Shown: positions 24,301 through 39,300, counted from the stretch's first letter. The stretch: DNA of 64,000 nt from Saccharina japonica (GCA_008828725.1 MEHQ01002976.1:124001-188000); one strand, 5' to 3'. Notes: a model not told the origin generated them from the letters alone. Translations and numbers: made by a program.

Positions 24301-27300
24301 TTTTATTTTCCTCCAATAATCTAACCCTCTTAAGAACTGGTCCCCCATTCTTGGGGGGACAGACTACTTGGAATTAGTGTGGGATAAGTTTTTCAAGTTA
24401 TGAATGGGTCAAGAGAAAGGCATGGGGCCTCGTCAAGCGACCGCCCTCGGAAATAACATGGTGATGCAAACCTCTATCGTAGTACGCGTCGTTTTTTTTG
24501 TGGTCACCTTCATTGCGCCCCCGCCAAGCCCCGCCCGCCACAGGGGGACCATACTGTGGTACTCAGGACCTATCAAAACGTACACAAAAACCTACCTGGC
24601 ATACATATCATACATTCCAGTATTTTTTTTTATATTACAGTACAGGACACCCAATAAGAAACAGGCTAATAACAAAGCCAGGCTGATTTTTAAGAGGAAC
24701 ATACGAAATTCAGGAGGCGTTATCTTGAACTTAGTGTAGAAAGCACCCTCTCTCAAACAAGAAATCCAGCCTGGACCAGATTTCCTGTTTCTTACTATTA
24801 ATAGGTGTCCTTTACTGTATTCCAGTATGTTTACCAACACACATTTGGTCCTGATTTATGTGTTCCCCTGTGATATTACCTGGTTCATGAACCACGCTTG
24901 CAGAAACCGGACGAAGTTCATCGACACGTAGAGCGAGATGGGAATGAAAGAGTTTAGCAGGAGGCAGTAGTACAGGAACTGCGTGAAGAACATCTCCGCC
25001 AGGCCGCTGGAGTCGTCGTTCCACCGGAGGTACCACTTGTCCTCCAAGTACTGCCCCACAAAACAAACAAACAAACAAACAAACAACAAACAAAACGAGC
25101 GACATTGTACGTATTAGACGCGTTATTGCTCGTAGGGGTGTACATAAAGGCTGGGTGGCGTTATTGCTCGTAGGAGGTGTACAGAAAGCCGGATGCGACT
25201 TGTCCTCCAAGTACTGCCCCACAAAACAAACAAACAAACTAACAAACAACAAAAAAGAACGCGGGAAATGGATTTAGACGCGTTATTACTCGTAGGGGTG
25301 TACATAAAGGCTGGGTGCGTTATTGCTCGTAGGAGGTGTACAGAAAGCCGGATGCGACTTGTCCTCCAAGTACTGCCCCACAAAACTAACAAACAAACAA
25401 CGAATAAAACGAGCGACATTGTACGTATTAGACGCTTTATTGCTCGTAGGGGTGTACATAAAGGCTGGATGGCGTTATTACTCGTAGGGGGTGTACAGAA
25501 AGCTGGATGCGCAATTTACTAACTGGTGAAAACGTCGGCTTTGTAGGAGTCAGTGGGGTTGTTCACCAAGGGGGGGACTACAATTATATTACATTATTGG
25601 TGTGTTTTCGTGTAAGCATGCAGGCCTGATTGATACTATCGTCCATATATATATATATTTTTGTCCTTGGCATGATAGGTTTGTTTTTTGTCCTTGACCG
25701 TTGGTATGATAGGAACAAGCCCTATATCATACAAGGTCAGATGACAAACAGAACATTAGGAATAGGAAAAACAATCGTGTAATTGCGAGCCCATCGTAAG
25801 GAAGGAAGGGCACTACATTATGCAACAAGAGTGCCGCTTGCCCTCCCGAGTACTGCCCAACAAAACGAGCACGATTTCACGATACGTAGACGCGTTAGGT
25901 ATAGAACTAGGGGTACCTATTATTCGTTCCAAATAAAATAGTCGGCTGCAGTGGCTGAAAATGTGCGACTTCGGCCATTTGACCTTATTGGCCCCTTAAG
26001 AACTGGTCCCGCGTGATTGGGGGAAAACGACTTGGAATTAGTGTGGGATAATATTTCCGGTTCTGAGCGGGTTACGAGAACCGAGGCGAACTGACTGCCT
26101 ACTGCAAGCAGGGAGGAAACGTGCTACCGCTGTATCGTACGCACGTATGCGGTACGTCGCCGAATTTCTGCTGATGCCAGAAAAGGAAGTACTTGCCGTA
26201 CACGAGAAGCGAACACACGTATATATGAGCCCAAACGACTCGTGATATAAACGGATGATAATAATAAAAGTAATAACAGAGGTAGCATTTTTTTGTAGAG
26301 TTATTTATGAGGAAGTACCCCATTTTGAGCCACACAATATTAGCATACGGACGTTGAGACCCATGCATATCTTTGATGTGCAGTCCCTACGCCTGGATAC
26401 GAATTTACGAGTATCTTAGTTTGGACGTTCGAGTATATGCAGCATGCGGTGAGACCACAACTTCGGTAGTTCCTCTTCGCTGTTCGGCATCTTACGCGTT
26501 CAGCTTGCCTTGATCGGGACGTTGACAATGATACATGTTCGTTTTCGTTTAGATACACCTACTGCTCGTACGCGTAGGTCGTGAGGTTCATCGGGTTCAA
26601 CCTACATGTTTTCAACCCGTGAAAAGACTCGTGTCACGAAACGAGTGGGTATCTCGCCCGAGAAATTACCGGGTAATTACCCATTATCATCGGAATCCCG
26701 AGAAATTACCCGGCAATCACCCATTATCGTCGAAATCCCGAGAAATTACCCGGAAATTACCCATTATCATCGGAATCCCGAGAAATTACCCAGAAATTAC
26801 CCATTATCATCAGAATCCCGACAAATTACCCGGTAATTACCCATTATCGTCGGAATCCCGTACATGTGTTACTTCAATGGTATTCACGATACAGTATTAC
26901 GGAGGATCATAGTAAATAGGACCAAATATTGTTAGTAAAAAAAGGTAAATATGTAGGTTTTGGTGTTATCTGCAGGTCGTATTTACTATGGTCCCCCGTG
27001 ATAGCAGCCCCTCTTACAGTGCCGGCTGAGTAGTGCCGGCTGAGTACGGTAGTGCCGGCTGCCCAGTACAATGGATCGGTGGGCACAGACGAGATTCACC
27101 AAGTGTGACAGCAGTGTGCGGAGTAGTGCCGGTTGCCGCTATTATAGTGCCGGTATTGTTGGCTGGCACAGACCGGCACTATAATGGTGACCACTGCTGT
27201 AGAGGGACCGGCACTAATGTGTAACGAGAACCGACAGAAAAGGGCGCCGAAAAAAAGCTTTCTGTCGTGGCACTCGCCACGAAAAGCTCTCAACAGACAC

Positions 27301-30300
27301 CCCCGATGTGATACTCGTAGTCGAATATATCTCCTGAAACAAACATTACCTTAACTTCACCCCTTGTCGTTTCGTACCGCCATGTGCCTAAATAACACCT
27401 GGTATCACACAAGACTCTAGTTTCAGCAGACGAGATCTACTCCGACGAATGACCAACTTATTTATTGGCAGTCTTAAGTCTTGAAGCTTTTTGTCTTCGC
27501 GATCGACACCACCATGGGCTTCTTTGCTACTACTCTGCCACAAAACAAAATCGACCAATTTCGAGTGATGTATAGAGCCACTCCCACGAAGTGAAAATGG
27601 GGGTATATAATATATCCCCCCCCCTACCGTAGCTAGATGGTAGCGAGACAGCGATCGTTATCGTAGGAGATATATGTTAGCCACAGACAGCGAAACAGGA
27701 AGGGCATAGGATTAGCAATACGTGTACTTATAATTGTACGGAAACAGCGTAATGAGCGCCCAAATGTTGGAGGTGTCTCTATCAGGAGCAGGAACGGTGC
27801 TCCTCCTCGAAAGTGGTGCGTGGTCAATGGCCAAATTACTCAGGCAAGCATCAAATGAGTACGCTCCACTACTCCCACGCCCTACCGTAACACCGGTCAA
27901 AAACGACTCTTGTGTTAGGGACACTATGAGACAGAATAGAGTATGCACTACTGTCTGCTCAAAGTGTGCATGCAGTACAACGTACCTGCCTACACGGTAG
28001 TACCTGGTTTCTAGCGTAACGAAGGACGACAAAACGGGCGGCATCGGTAAAAGCGTTTCGGTCGCGAATCTCACCCGACTGCTCCAGACGGTGCTAAGGG
28101 AAGCCCCCAAGACGCAAACGATGCCCATCACACCAGCAACTCGCTTGATCTCCTCGTTGATGCGGTTGGAGAGATGGCTCGCCTTAGACGGCGCCTGCAA
28201 TCCGCGGGTTCAAGGGGAACGGACGGGGTCAGCAGGGCAAAATCGCGTGATAGACACGAGAAAATAATGGAGTTTTGTACACACAGAACAAGTTTGCGCC
28301 GATCAGATCAACCCTGTGTACGCGCAGTTGGCAGTTATACTTGTTGTGCTTGCATCGCTTTTGAGCCACGCCTTCCTCGGTTAGGTATAAAGGTGTTGAC
28401 CTGCGGGTGGAAGCACGCAGTGAATAATCAGAGTCACGGGCACAGGTCTAAGGTGTGATATATATACGTACTTCGTATATCATATATATATATACTTCGA
28501 ATATATTTGTTTTTGTTTGATCCAGTGGGTAATTGGAATATAGGGACGCGTGTTCAATGTACGACTTAAGTCGCCGACTAGTTAGATTAGTCGGACTAAT
28601 TGCTACTGCTGTAGTAGTTTCCTATGCACGATACGATAGGTATAGCTGTCAGTAGGTACGACTTAAGCCAATCAACTAGTTAAATTAGTCGTCCTACGTA
28701 ACAATCCCCTGGTTCCTGGAGCTGCCGACTGACCGACGTTTAGTGGGTTTCCATACCTATAGGAAGGGTTGTTCAATGGTCATCATAGTCTCCGGGGATA
28801 GGGTTAGGCTATAGGGCCAGACCCCATGAAGGTCGGGATCTACCGCACTCTATCTGATCTGTCGGATGTGAGGAATACTTCTCTCCCATACCCCTAGCTT
28901 TCTCTCCCATACCCCTGACAGTGAAAGCAACACCCCCCCCATCCCCAAAAGCCTTCGCAATCCAAATTTCACATACACACCTTAGACATACTCATCATAA
29001 TCTTGGTGTCAGGTCCCGTGTTTAGAACCAGCCCCAGCACCCATCTCGTGTTTCTCAGCACGCAGCCCCTCAGCAGGAGCATGTCGGGCGAGATAGGCTC
29101 GGACGTCGACGACTCTGCGGTACCCGAAGCCGCCGCCGCCGCCGCCGCCGCCGCTGCACCCCCGTCACTCTCCCCCCGCCCCCCCTTCCCACTAGTGTCA
29201 CATACGTCGCCGATACTGGCGCCACCACCGCCTTTATGCGCACCAGCTCTTGCGCCTCCGACAGCGGTTAACTCGATGTCTCCCGGGGAGCTTGCGCCAT
29301 CGCCACAGTCGCCGGTGCCGGAGGCGGCGGTGGCGTCGGGGGGAAGGGTGTGTGCCGCGGCTAGCGCGGTTTCGTCAGCGTGGGTCCTCGCGGCGGACGC
29401 GCTGTGGAGGAGCAGTTTTCCCTTGAAGTTGTTGATGAGCTTGTCCGGGTGCTCCATGACCACTTGCCCCGAGAGAGAGGAGCAGTCTCCGGGCTTCACG
29501 AGCGTGCCGATGATGCCTTAACCCTTTATAAACAAAATAATGTGGCGTGTGTGTTTTCGCAGAAGGCAGCGGCGAGGGGGGAGTAATACTATGGGAAAAA
29601 ATGGGGTCTTGAATCCCCTATTAAAACAATATGTGGCGTTTGTGCGTTCACATGGGGGGTCTGGGAGGGGAGGGGGCGAAGCGTGGCATTGTACTCATAC
29701 CCGCCGCACCTGTGTTGCTCTCCCCACAAAAAAACTTCGATTCTGGCTCTATGTATTTCAGCCTAACGTCTGGAAGAACCTCTACCACTGTATTTTTTCC
29801 CATAGGACATTTCGTAATTCTGCTCTAGCTCCAGCCTCACAGCTAATCAAAAAGTCCACCACCCTGCGATGGGCTCTTTGGTGCTCTCACTACTGTGTGG
29901 CAAAGCGGCAGCAGTTTTCGCGTCCTCTACGAACAGCGACTACGTCGCTGAAGTTTGAAAATGTGGTTCCAGGCGGTTGAATTACGCAGCTTTTTCAAAT
30001 GGCGACGACTTCCGTTGGTGCATGTTTTCGAGAACTCGCACACGTACGTACAGCATCACATTTCGTGCGTACGACCTCGTACTCTAAATCTGGTACGTTT
30101 TGGCCGTTTTTTTGCTGTTTTTGAAGGCACACTACGAAGGTCGGTTGCGGCCGCTGTTGTGCTAATCCGAAAGTCCACCACCCTGGTTATTCTTCCTTGG
30201 GTCTATGCAGGCATATAGGAGGAGTTCTGGGCGATTTCATGTTGGTCTAGCACAGCGACTACTTCGTTGAACATCGCCTTATCGAGCGGCGCGACTACCT

Positions 30301-33300
30301 AGCAGCCCGAGCTGCGAAATCGCTTTCAGCAACAGCGGACGTGAATTCTCGAGATCTACAAATCTCATCGCCAATGTAGCTTCAGTTTTGTCTACACCCA
30401 GTATCACTTGGGCTTGGGCCTTGATGCTGAGGCTCTCCGGTGCCTCGGTAGGGAGAACACAGGGACAACGATGAGCGTTTCCAATTGCCTTGTGAGGGGC
30501 TGATTTTGACCAAATCCCGGTTTCAATAATATTAGGCGTTATGGAAATACATCATTTTGGTGATTTGTGGGGAAAGCAACACAGGTGATTGCCATCTTGA
30601 GGTATTGTGGCGGTTGTTTTCCCATAAGAAAGGGGGAAACGAAAGCCATATTGCTATCGGGAAAAAGCGTCTGGACCACCTTAAAGTGTTGTGAGCGGCG
30701 TACACATGAGGACCGGGGGGCGGGGGGAGCAGTAGAGAAATGCTATCGAAAAAAAAAGGCTGGACCACGTGTGCGTTATTGCGCCGTGCGTACACGTGAG
30801 GGGAGCGGTGGGGGGGGAGGGAGGGCGAGAGCAGTGCTTGTATCGGAAAAGCGGAGGGCAGCAGCATGTTATCACTTCCCGATGCCTCTGCCAGGCTACT
30901 CTCGGGTCCATGTTTGACGCGGCCTGCGCCAAGATGGGGGTATACAGAACCTAAATATGCCGAGGCTCCCAACCTGTGGAGATCTAACGACCTTTTTCGT
31001 TTTTAAGAAAAAGCGTCACCTACCGAATCTGACGTAAGAAAACCCCGCGGGGGATAAGTAGCTAAATCGCCTTTGTTTTTTTTAATATCACCTAGGATGG
31101 TTTTCTGCGGTGGGGTTGTATCTAGCGTACCCCGGTGATATCGGACATGCTCAACTTTTCACCGGGGGGGGGCGATTTCTAGTGGGGGTGTGATAACGGC
31201 GGGGAAGTGATAGGAGCACACGATGGGTAATACTTGGCACACGTGGCACACTCAACCGGTATGCCTGATACATAATCTCATGGGTTATATTTCTAACGGT
31301 AAGGCTTGCCGTATAAGGAGCTTGCCTTGTAAGGCGCATGCCTGGTAAGGCGCATGCCTTGTAAGGCGCATTCCATATAAGGCGCATGCCATATTAGTCG
31401 CATGCCTTACTAGGGTAGCTACTCAGTTGAGGCACGCTCCGTCAGCAAAGGAGTGTTTCACGCCTCGGACAGATCAGATAGATCAGATAGATCATTCCCA
31501 CAGTTCATGATCTAGATATTTCAAGGCAGGTCTATCTCCGATCTTGTATTATCTCCAGCACGTACGTACTGTAGCTCATATTGTTTTAGGGTGGGAGGAG
31601 CCCGTACAAATCCGCGGTTGGGTCTGTACTGCTGTAGACCTGTACCACTCTGATCCGAAATACAAGGACTATTTCAATTGAAAGTTAAACATGCAAAATA
31701 TTCGTGCTTTTCCTGGGTTGGGTCTGTAACTATGCAGACCACGCGCAACCTCCTCACAGCGGCTGGTGAGGAACTGAATGATCTTCAGATCATGATCTAT
31801 CTGTCCGATCTGTGCACAACGTGTTGGCCTCTCTCTCAATGTATACCTGCCGTAGTACGGTTCATTCTGTATTGATGCGGCGTTTACATGACGGGGGGGG
31901 GGGGGTACTGGGGGGGGGGCGGGGCGGGGCGGGGGGCGATGCACGCATGTCATGCATGGCCCTAGTCGTACGACGATAGACCCTCGCATCCCTGGAGGGT
32001 GCATTTATTTTGTTGTCTGCTTTAGTCGGTTGACCATTGGTCACGCATCACTTTCGAGACGGGGGGGAAGGGGGGTGTACTCATGTCATGCATGGCCGTA
32101 GTCGCTCGACGGTAGACCCTCGCATCCGTGCAATGCCGGGAAGGAGCACACCGGGTTTTCACCGACCAGGCAGACATTGCTTGCACCAAGCGCGGAGCGC
32201 CGTGAGGTGTATGTTCGGCGAGTCACATGCAGGGCGAGCTGCAACCTACTAAGAACCGCATGTGAGGTGAACTTTCTTTGCATGTGGATGGCAGTGTTGA
32301 AATAATTGAATTAGTTGATTGGGGGGGGGTGTGCTTAGCACCACTGGCAATTTCGAAAACACAAAGTACTTCGGACAGTACTGCAGGAAGAGGGCGGACG
32401 ATGCCCGAAACAACAAATCCCCCTTTGGTTTTTCTTCTTCGTGTTTGTGTGAATTTGTTAGCCGATTATACCCCAATAGTGGGTGTGGGGGTGAAGCTAA
32501 CGAATTACGGCAACAGTAGCTTTGGGAATAACCAATCGATATATTTTCTTAGATAGGCGCATAGCTTACGATCCGTTTTAGAACTCTCCCCGTTCGTTTT
32601 ATTTTAGAAAACCGGCCTAGAAAATTCGTCGAAGGGAGGGAGGGCAGCACTATCCCTGCGTGTTACGCTGTAAACACCAAGAACCCTGTCAAACCTTCTA
32701 GGTGGGCAACACCCGAACGAACATCGCGAAACACACCCCCCACACGCAAAAGGCAAAACAGTGTCTATATATGAAATGGAAAACGGAATCACTCATGAGC
32801 GCCCTAATGCTGGAAGCGTCTCTATTGGGAGTAGGAACGGTGCTCCGTCTCGAAAGAAAGGGGTGCGTGTTCAATGTTGAAATGACTACGAAGGCAAGCA
32901 ACCAATTATGTACGCCTCCCCTCCACCCCTCTGCTCCGTCTCGAAAGGCATGCGCGGTTGATGGTAAAAGGACTAAGGCAAGCAACCAATGAGTACGCCC
33001 CCCCTCTCCCCCCTTCCTTGCGTATGGCGCGTTGATTACGCGCACAAGCAAGTTTTCCATCTTGACAGCACTAAAACAATAAGGGCCCCCTTTGAGGAGC
33101 TGTTGCCTAAAGCATCCGCCGTCATGCTGAACGCCGTAATGCTCTCCCTGAAACCAAGAAACAAAACTGCAAATGCATTTGGCTGGGTAAGCTTTCTTTG
33201 CCGTTTAACACTTGAGCCGTTAAGAACCGGTCCTCCCGTTTTTAGAGACAAACTACTTGGAATTAGTGGGGGATACGTTTTGCAGTTCCGAACGGGCTGA

Positions 33301-36300
33301 GATAACACAACCTCTGGGGGGGAAAAGTCAGACCCAAGTTTCTCCAAACTATGGGGGTTACGCACAATTTAAGTGGTGGCTTTGAAAAATATGCCGTGAA
33401 GGTCTTTCAATAGACGCGTCGCTCGGTTGTGGAGATCTTAGTCCAAGAGGGGGTGTTACATAATCACCCGGGTGATGCTGCTTGTACGGTATACCTTCCA
33501 CCAACGCAACACTGGTTTGCGACGGTTACACAAACGTCCTGCTCTGCGCGAGCTCCTGGAGACAGGTGCGCTATCTTATACTACGTACCCGTTGTATGGC
33601 CCCTTGTGAAAATCGTTTTACCAAGAACACAGCAACCATGCGATTGGTTGCGACATTTTTGTTTTTGTTTTTGTTTTTTTTTGTGTTGAAGGGATGTTTT
33701 CGCTTTGCACCCCCTATCCCCTTCTGTACACTCCCGTGAAAAAAAAATGGAAACCCTTTTGTTTGACGCGTGCTACGATAGAGGTACGTAGAGCACTTTT
33801 CAGATGAAACGTTTTCTGAGTTACGGGGGCTCCTTACCTTAACCCAAAACTCGTCGGAGTTATTTTCATTCTTTGTGTTGCAATATATATTTTTCCTTTT
33901 TCACTGAGATCGTGGGAATATTCGTCATGTACATACGTAGCACTTTTATTTTCCTCCAATAATCTAACCCTCTTAAGAACTGGTCCCCCATTTTTGGGGG
34001 GACAGACTACTTGAAGTTAGTGTGGGATAAGTTTTTCAAGTTATGAATGGGTCAAGAGAAAGGCATGGGGCCTCGTCAAGCGACCGCCCTCGGAAATAAC
34101 ATGGTGATGCAAACCTCTATCGTAGTACGCGTCGTTTTTTTTGTGGTCACCTTCATTGCGCCCCCGCCAAGCCCCGCCCACTAAGGGGGACCATACTGTA
34201 GTACTCAGGACCTATCAAAACGTATACAAAAACCTGCCTGGCATACATATCATACATTCCAGTATTTTTTTTTATATTACAGTACAGGACACCCAATAAG
34301 AAACAGGCTAATAACAAAGCCAGGCTGATTTTTAAGAGGAACATACGAAATTCAGGAGGCGTTATCTTGAACTTAGTGTAGAAAGCACCCTCTCTCAAAC
34401 AAGAAATCCAGCCTGGACCAGATTTCCTGTTTCTTACTATTAATAGGTGTCCTTTACTGTATTCCAGTATGTTTACCAACACACATTTGGTCCTGATTTA
34501 TGTGTCCCCCTGTGATATTACCTGGTTCATGAACCACGCTTGCAGAAACCGGACGAAGTTCATCGACACGTAGAGCGAGATGGGAATGAAAGAGTTTAGC
34601 AGGAGGCAGTAGTACAGGAACTGCGTGAAGAACATCTCCGCCAGGCCGCTGGAGTCGTCGTTCCACCGGAGGTACCACTTGTCCTCCAAGTACTGCCCCA
34701 CAAAACAAACAAACAAACAAACAAACAACAAACAAAACGAGCGACATTGTACGTATTAGACGCGTTATTGCTCGTAGGGGTGTACATAAAGGCTGGGTGG
34801 CGTTATTGCTCGTAGGAGGTGTACAGAAAGCCGGATGCGACTTGTCCTCCAAGTACTGCCCCACAAAACAAACAAACAAACAACGAATAAAACGAGCGAC
34901 ATTGTACGTATTAGACGCTTTATTGCTCGTAGGGGTGTACATAAAGGCTGGATGGCGTTATTACTCGTAGGGGGTGTACAGAAAGCTGGATGCGCAATTT
35001 ACTAACTGGTGAAAACGTCGGCTTTGTAGGAGTCAGTGGGGTTGTTCACCAAGGGGGGGACTACAATTATATTACATTATTGGTGTGTTTTCGTGTAAGC
35101 ATGCAGGCCTGATTGATACTATCGTCCATATATATATATATTTTTGTCCTTGGCATGATAGGTTTGTTTTTTGTCCTTGACCGTTGGTATGATAGGAACA
35201 AGCCCTATATCATACAAGGTCAGATGACAAACAGAACATCAGGAATAGGAAAAACAATCGTGTAATTGCGAGCCCATCGTAAGGAAGGAAGGGCACTACA
35301 TTATGCAACAAGAGTGCCGCTTGCCCTCCCGAGTACTGCCCAACAAAACGAGCACGATTTCACGATACGTAGACGCGTTAGGTATAGAACTAGGGGTACC
35401 TATTATTCGCTCCAAATAAAATAGTCGGCTGCAGTGGCTGAAAATGTGCGACTTCGGCCATTTGACCTTATTGGCCCCTTAAGAACTGGTCCCGCGTGAT
35501 TGGGGGAAAACGACTTGGAATTAGTGTGGGATAATATTTCCGGTTCTGAGCGGGTTACGAGAACCGGGGCGAACTGACTGCCTACTGCAAGCAGGGAGGA
35601 AACGTGCTACCGCTGTATCGTACGCACGTATGCGGTACGTCGCCGAATTTCTGCTGATGCCAGAAAAGGAAGTACTGCCGTACACGAGAAGCGAACACAC
35701 GTATATATGAGCCCAAACGACTCGTGATATAAACGGATGATAATAATAAAAGTAATAACAGAGGTAGCATTTTTTTGTAGAGTTATTTATGAGGAAGTAC
35801 CCCATTTTGAGCCACACAATATTAGCATACGGACGTTGAGACCCATGCATATCTTTGATGTGCAGTCCCTACGCCTGGATACGAATTTACGAGTATCTTA
35901 GTTTGGACGTTCGAGTAAATGCAGCATGCGGTGAGACCACAACTTCGGTAGTTCCTCTTCGCTGTTCGGCATCTTACGCGTTCAGCTTGCCTTGATCGGG
36001 ACGTTGACAATGATACATGTTCGTTTTCGTTTAGATACACCTACTGCTCGTACGCGTAGGTCGTGAGGTTCATCGGGTTCAACCTACATGTTTTCAACCC
36101 GTGAAAAGACTCGTGTCACGAAACGAGTGGGTATCTCGCCCGAGAAATTACCGGGTAATTACCCATTATCATCGGAATCCCGAGAAATTACCCGGCAATC
36201 ACCCATTATCGTCGAAATCCCGAGAAATTACCCGGAAATTACCCATTATCATCGGAATCCCGAGAAATTACCCAGAAATTACCCATTATCATCAGAATCC

Positions 36301-39300
36301 CGACAAATTACCCGGTAATTACCCATTATCGTCGGAATCCCGTACATGTGTTACTTCAATGGTATTCACGATACAGTATTACGGAGGATCATAGTAAATA
36401 GGACCAAATATTGTTAGTAAAAAAAGGTAAATATGTAGGTTTTGGTGTTATCTGCAGGTCGTATTTACTATGGTCCCCCGTGATAGCAGCCCCTCTTACA
36501 GTGCCGGCTGAGTAGTGCCGGCTGAGTACGGTAGTGCCGGCTGCCCAGTACAATGGATCGGTGGGCACAGACGAGATTCACCAAGTGTGACAGCAGTGTG
36601 CGGAGTAGTGCCGGTTGCCGCTATTATAGTGCCGGTATTGTTGGCTGGCACAGACCGGCACTATAATGGTGACCACTGCTGTAGAGGGACCGGCACTAAT
36701 GTGTAACGAGAACCGACAGAAAAGGGCGCCGAAAAAAAGCTTTCTGTCGTGGCACTCGCCACGAAAAGCTCTCAACAGACACCCCCGATGTGATACTCGT
36801 AGTCGAATATATCTCCTGAAACAAACATTACCTTAACTTCACCCCTTGTCGTTTCGTACCGCCATGTGCCTAAATAACACCTGGTATCACACAAGACTCT
36901 AGTTTCAGCAGACGAGATCTACTCCGACGAATGACCAACTTATTTATTGGCAGTCTTAAGTCTTGAAGCTTTTTGTCTTCGCGATCGACACCACCATGGG
37001 CTTCGTTGCTACTACTCCGCCACAAAACAAAATCGACCAATTTCGAGTGAGGTACAGAGCCACTCCCACGAAGTGAAAATGGGGGTATATGATATATACC
37101 CCCCCCCTACCGTAGCTAGAGGGTAGCGAGACAGCGATCGTTATCGTAGGAGATATATGTTAGCCACAGACAGCGAAACAGGAAGGGCATAGGATTAGCA
37201 ATACGTGTACTTATAATTGTACGGAAACAACGTAATGAGCGCCCAAATGCTGGGGGTGTCTCTATCACGAGTAGGAACGGTGCCCCGCCTCGAAAGGGGT
37301 GCGTGGTCAACGGCCAAATTACTCAGGCAAGCATCAAATGAGTACGCTCCACTACTCCCACGCCCTACCGTAACACCGGTCAAAAACGATCCTTGTGTTA
37401 GGGACACTAAGAGACAGGATAGAGTATGCACTACTGTCTGCTCAAAGTGTGCATGCAGTACAACGTACCTGCCTACACGGTAATACCTGGTTTCTAGCGT
37501 AACGAAGGACGACAAAACGGGCGGCATCGGTAAAAGCGCTTCGGTCGCGAATCTCACCCGACTGCTCCAGACGGTGCTAAGGGAAGCCCCCAAGACGCAA
37601 ACGATGCCCATCACACCAGCAACTCGCTTGATCTCCTCGTTGATGCGGTTGGAGAGATGGCTCGCCTTCGACGGCGCCTGCAATCCGCGGGTTCAAGGGG
37701 AACGGACGGGGTCAGCAGGGCAAAATCGCGTGATAGACACGAGAAAATAATGGAGTTTTGTACACACAGAACAAGTTTGCGCCGATCAGATCAACCCTGT
37801 GTACGCGCAGTTGGCAGTTATACTTGTTGTGCTTGCATCGCTTTTGAGCCACGCCTTCCTCGGTTATGTATAAAGGTGTTGACCTGCGGGTGGAAGCACG
37901 CAGTGAATAATCAGAGTCACCAGCACAGGTCTAAGGTGTGATATATATATACATATATCATATATATATATACTTCGAATATATTTGTTTTTGTTTGATC
38001 CAGTGGGTAATTGGAATATAGGGACGCGTGTTCAATGTACGACTTAAGTCGCCGACTAGTTAGATTAGTCGGACTAATTGCTACTGCTGTAGTAGTTTCC
38101 TATGCACGATACGATAGGTATAGCTGTCAGTAGGTACGACTTAAGCCAACCAACTAGTTAAATTAGTCGTCCTACGTAACAATCCCCTGGTTCCTGGAGC
38201 TGCCGACTGACCGACGTTTAGTGGGTTTCCATACCTATAGGAAGGGTTGTTGAATGCTCATCATAGTCTCCGGGGATAGGGTTAGGCTATAGGGCCAGAC
38301 CCCATGAAGGTCGGGATCTACCGCACTCTATCTGATCTGTCGGATGTGAGGAATACTTCTCTCCCATACCCCTAGCTTTCTCTCCCATACCCCTGACAGT
38401 GCAAGCAACACCCCCCCCATCCCCAAAAGCCTTCGCAATCCACATTTCACATACACACCTTAGACATGCTCATCATAATCTTGGTGTCAGGTCCCGTGTT
38501 TAGAACCAGCCCCAGCACCCATCTCGTGTTTCTCAGCACGCAGCCCCTCAGCAGGAGCATGTCGGGCGAGATAGGCTCGGACGTCGACGACTCCGCGGTA
38601 CCCGAAGCCGCCGCCGCCGCCGCCGCCGCCGCTGCACCCCCGTCACTCTCCCCCCGCCCCCCCTTCCCACTAGTGTCACATACGTCGCCGATACTGGCGC
38701 CACCACCGCCTTTATGCGCACCAGCTCTTGCGCCTCCGACAGCGGTTAACTCGATGTCTCCCGGGGAGCTTGCGCCATCGCCACAGTCGCCGGTGCCGGA
38801 GGCGGCGGTGGCGCCGGGGGGAAGGGTGTGTGCCGCGGCTAGCGCGGTTTCGTCAGCGTGGGTCCTCGCGGCGGACGCGCTGTGGAGGAGCAGTTTTCCC
38901 TTGAAGTTGTTGATGAGCTTGTCCGGGTGCTCCATGACCACTTGCCCCGAGAGAGAGGAGCAGTCTCCGGGCTTCACGAGCGTGCCGATGATGCCTTAAC
39001 CCTTTATAAACAAAATAATGTGGCGTGTGTGTTTTCGCAGAAGGCAGCGGCGAGGGGGGAGTAATACTATGGGAAAAAATGGGGTCTTGAATCCCCTATT
39101 AAAACAATATGTGGCGTTTGTGCGTTCACATGGGGGGTCTGGGAGGGGAGGGGGCGAAGCGTGGCATTGTACTCATACCCGCCGCACCTGTGTTGCTCTC
39201 CCCACAAAAAAACTTCGATTCTGGCTCTATGTATTTCAGCCTAACGTCTGGAAGAACCTCTACCACTGTATTTTTTCCCATAGGACATTTCGTAATTCTG

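Larger units (their letters stand above)
22205..31905. repeat. Tandem duplication unit, copy A (contains flippase exons 6-9)
   Basis: This block matches 31906-41385 almost base for base, head to tail. The offset is 9,698 bases near the left end and about 9,480 further right, because copy B lacks small segments such as one ~160-base unit near exon 9. Shared landmarks are four flippase exons, a five-unit 42-base minisatellite, nested inverted-repeat elements and a TAAGGCGCATGCC array. The left end lies in a GGGGC run. Confidence 0.95.

Noticed and set aside
26647..26862. CRISPR array
   Set aside because: The 42-base units are contiguous and variable with no unique spacers, and the DNA is eukaryotic.
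29003..29521. 172-codon plus-strand open frame with poly-Ala (also at 38466-38999)
   Set aside because: Antisense of flippase exon 7 in each duplication unit.
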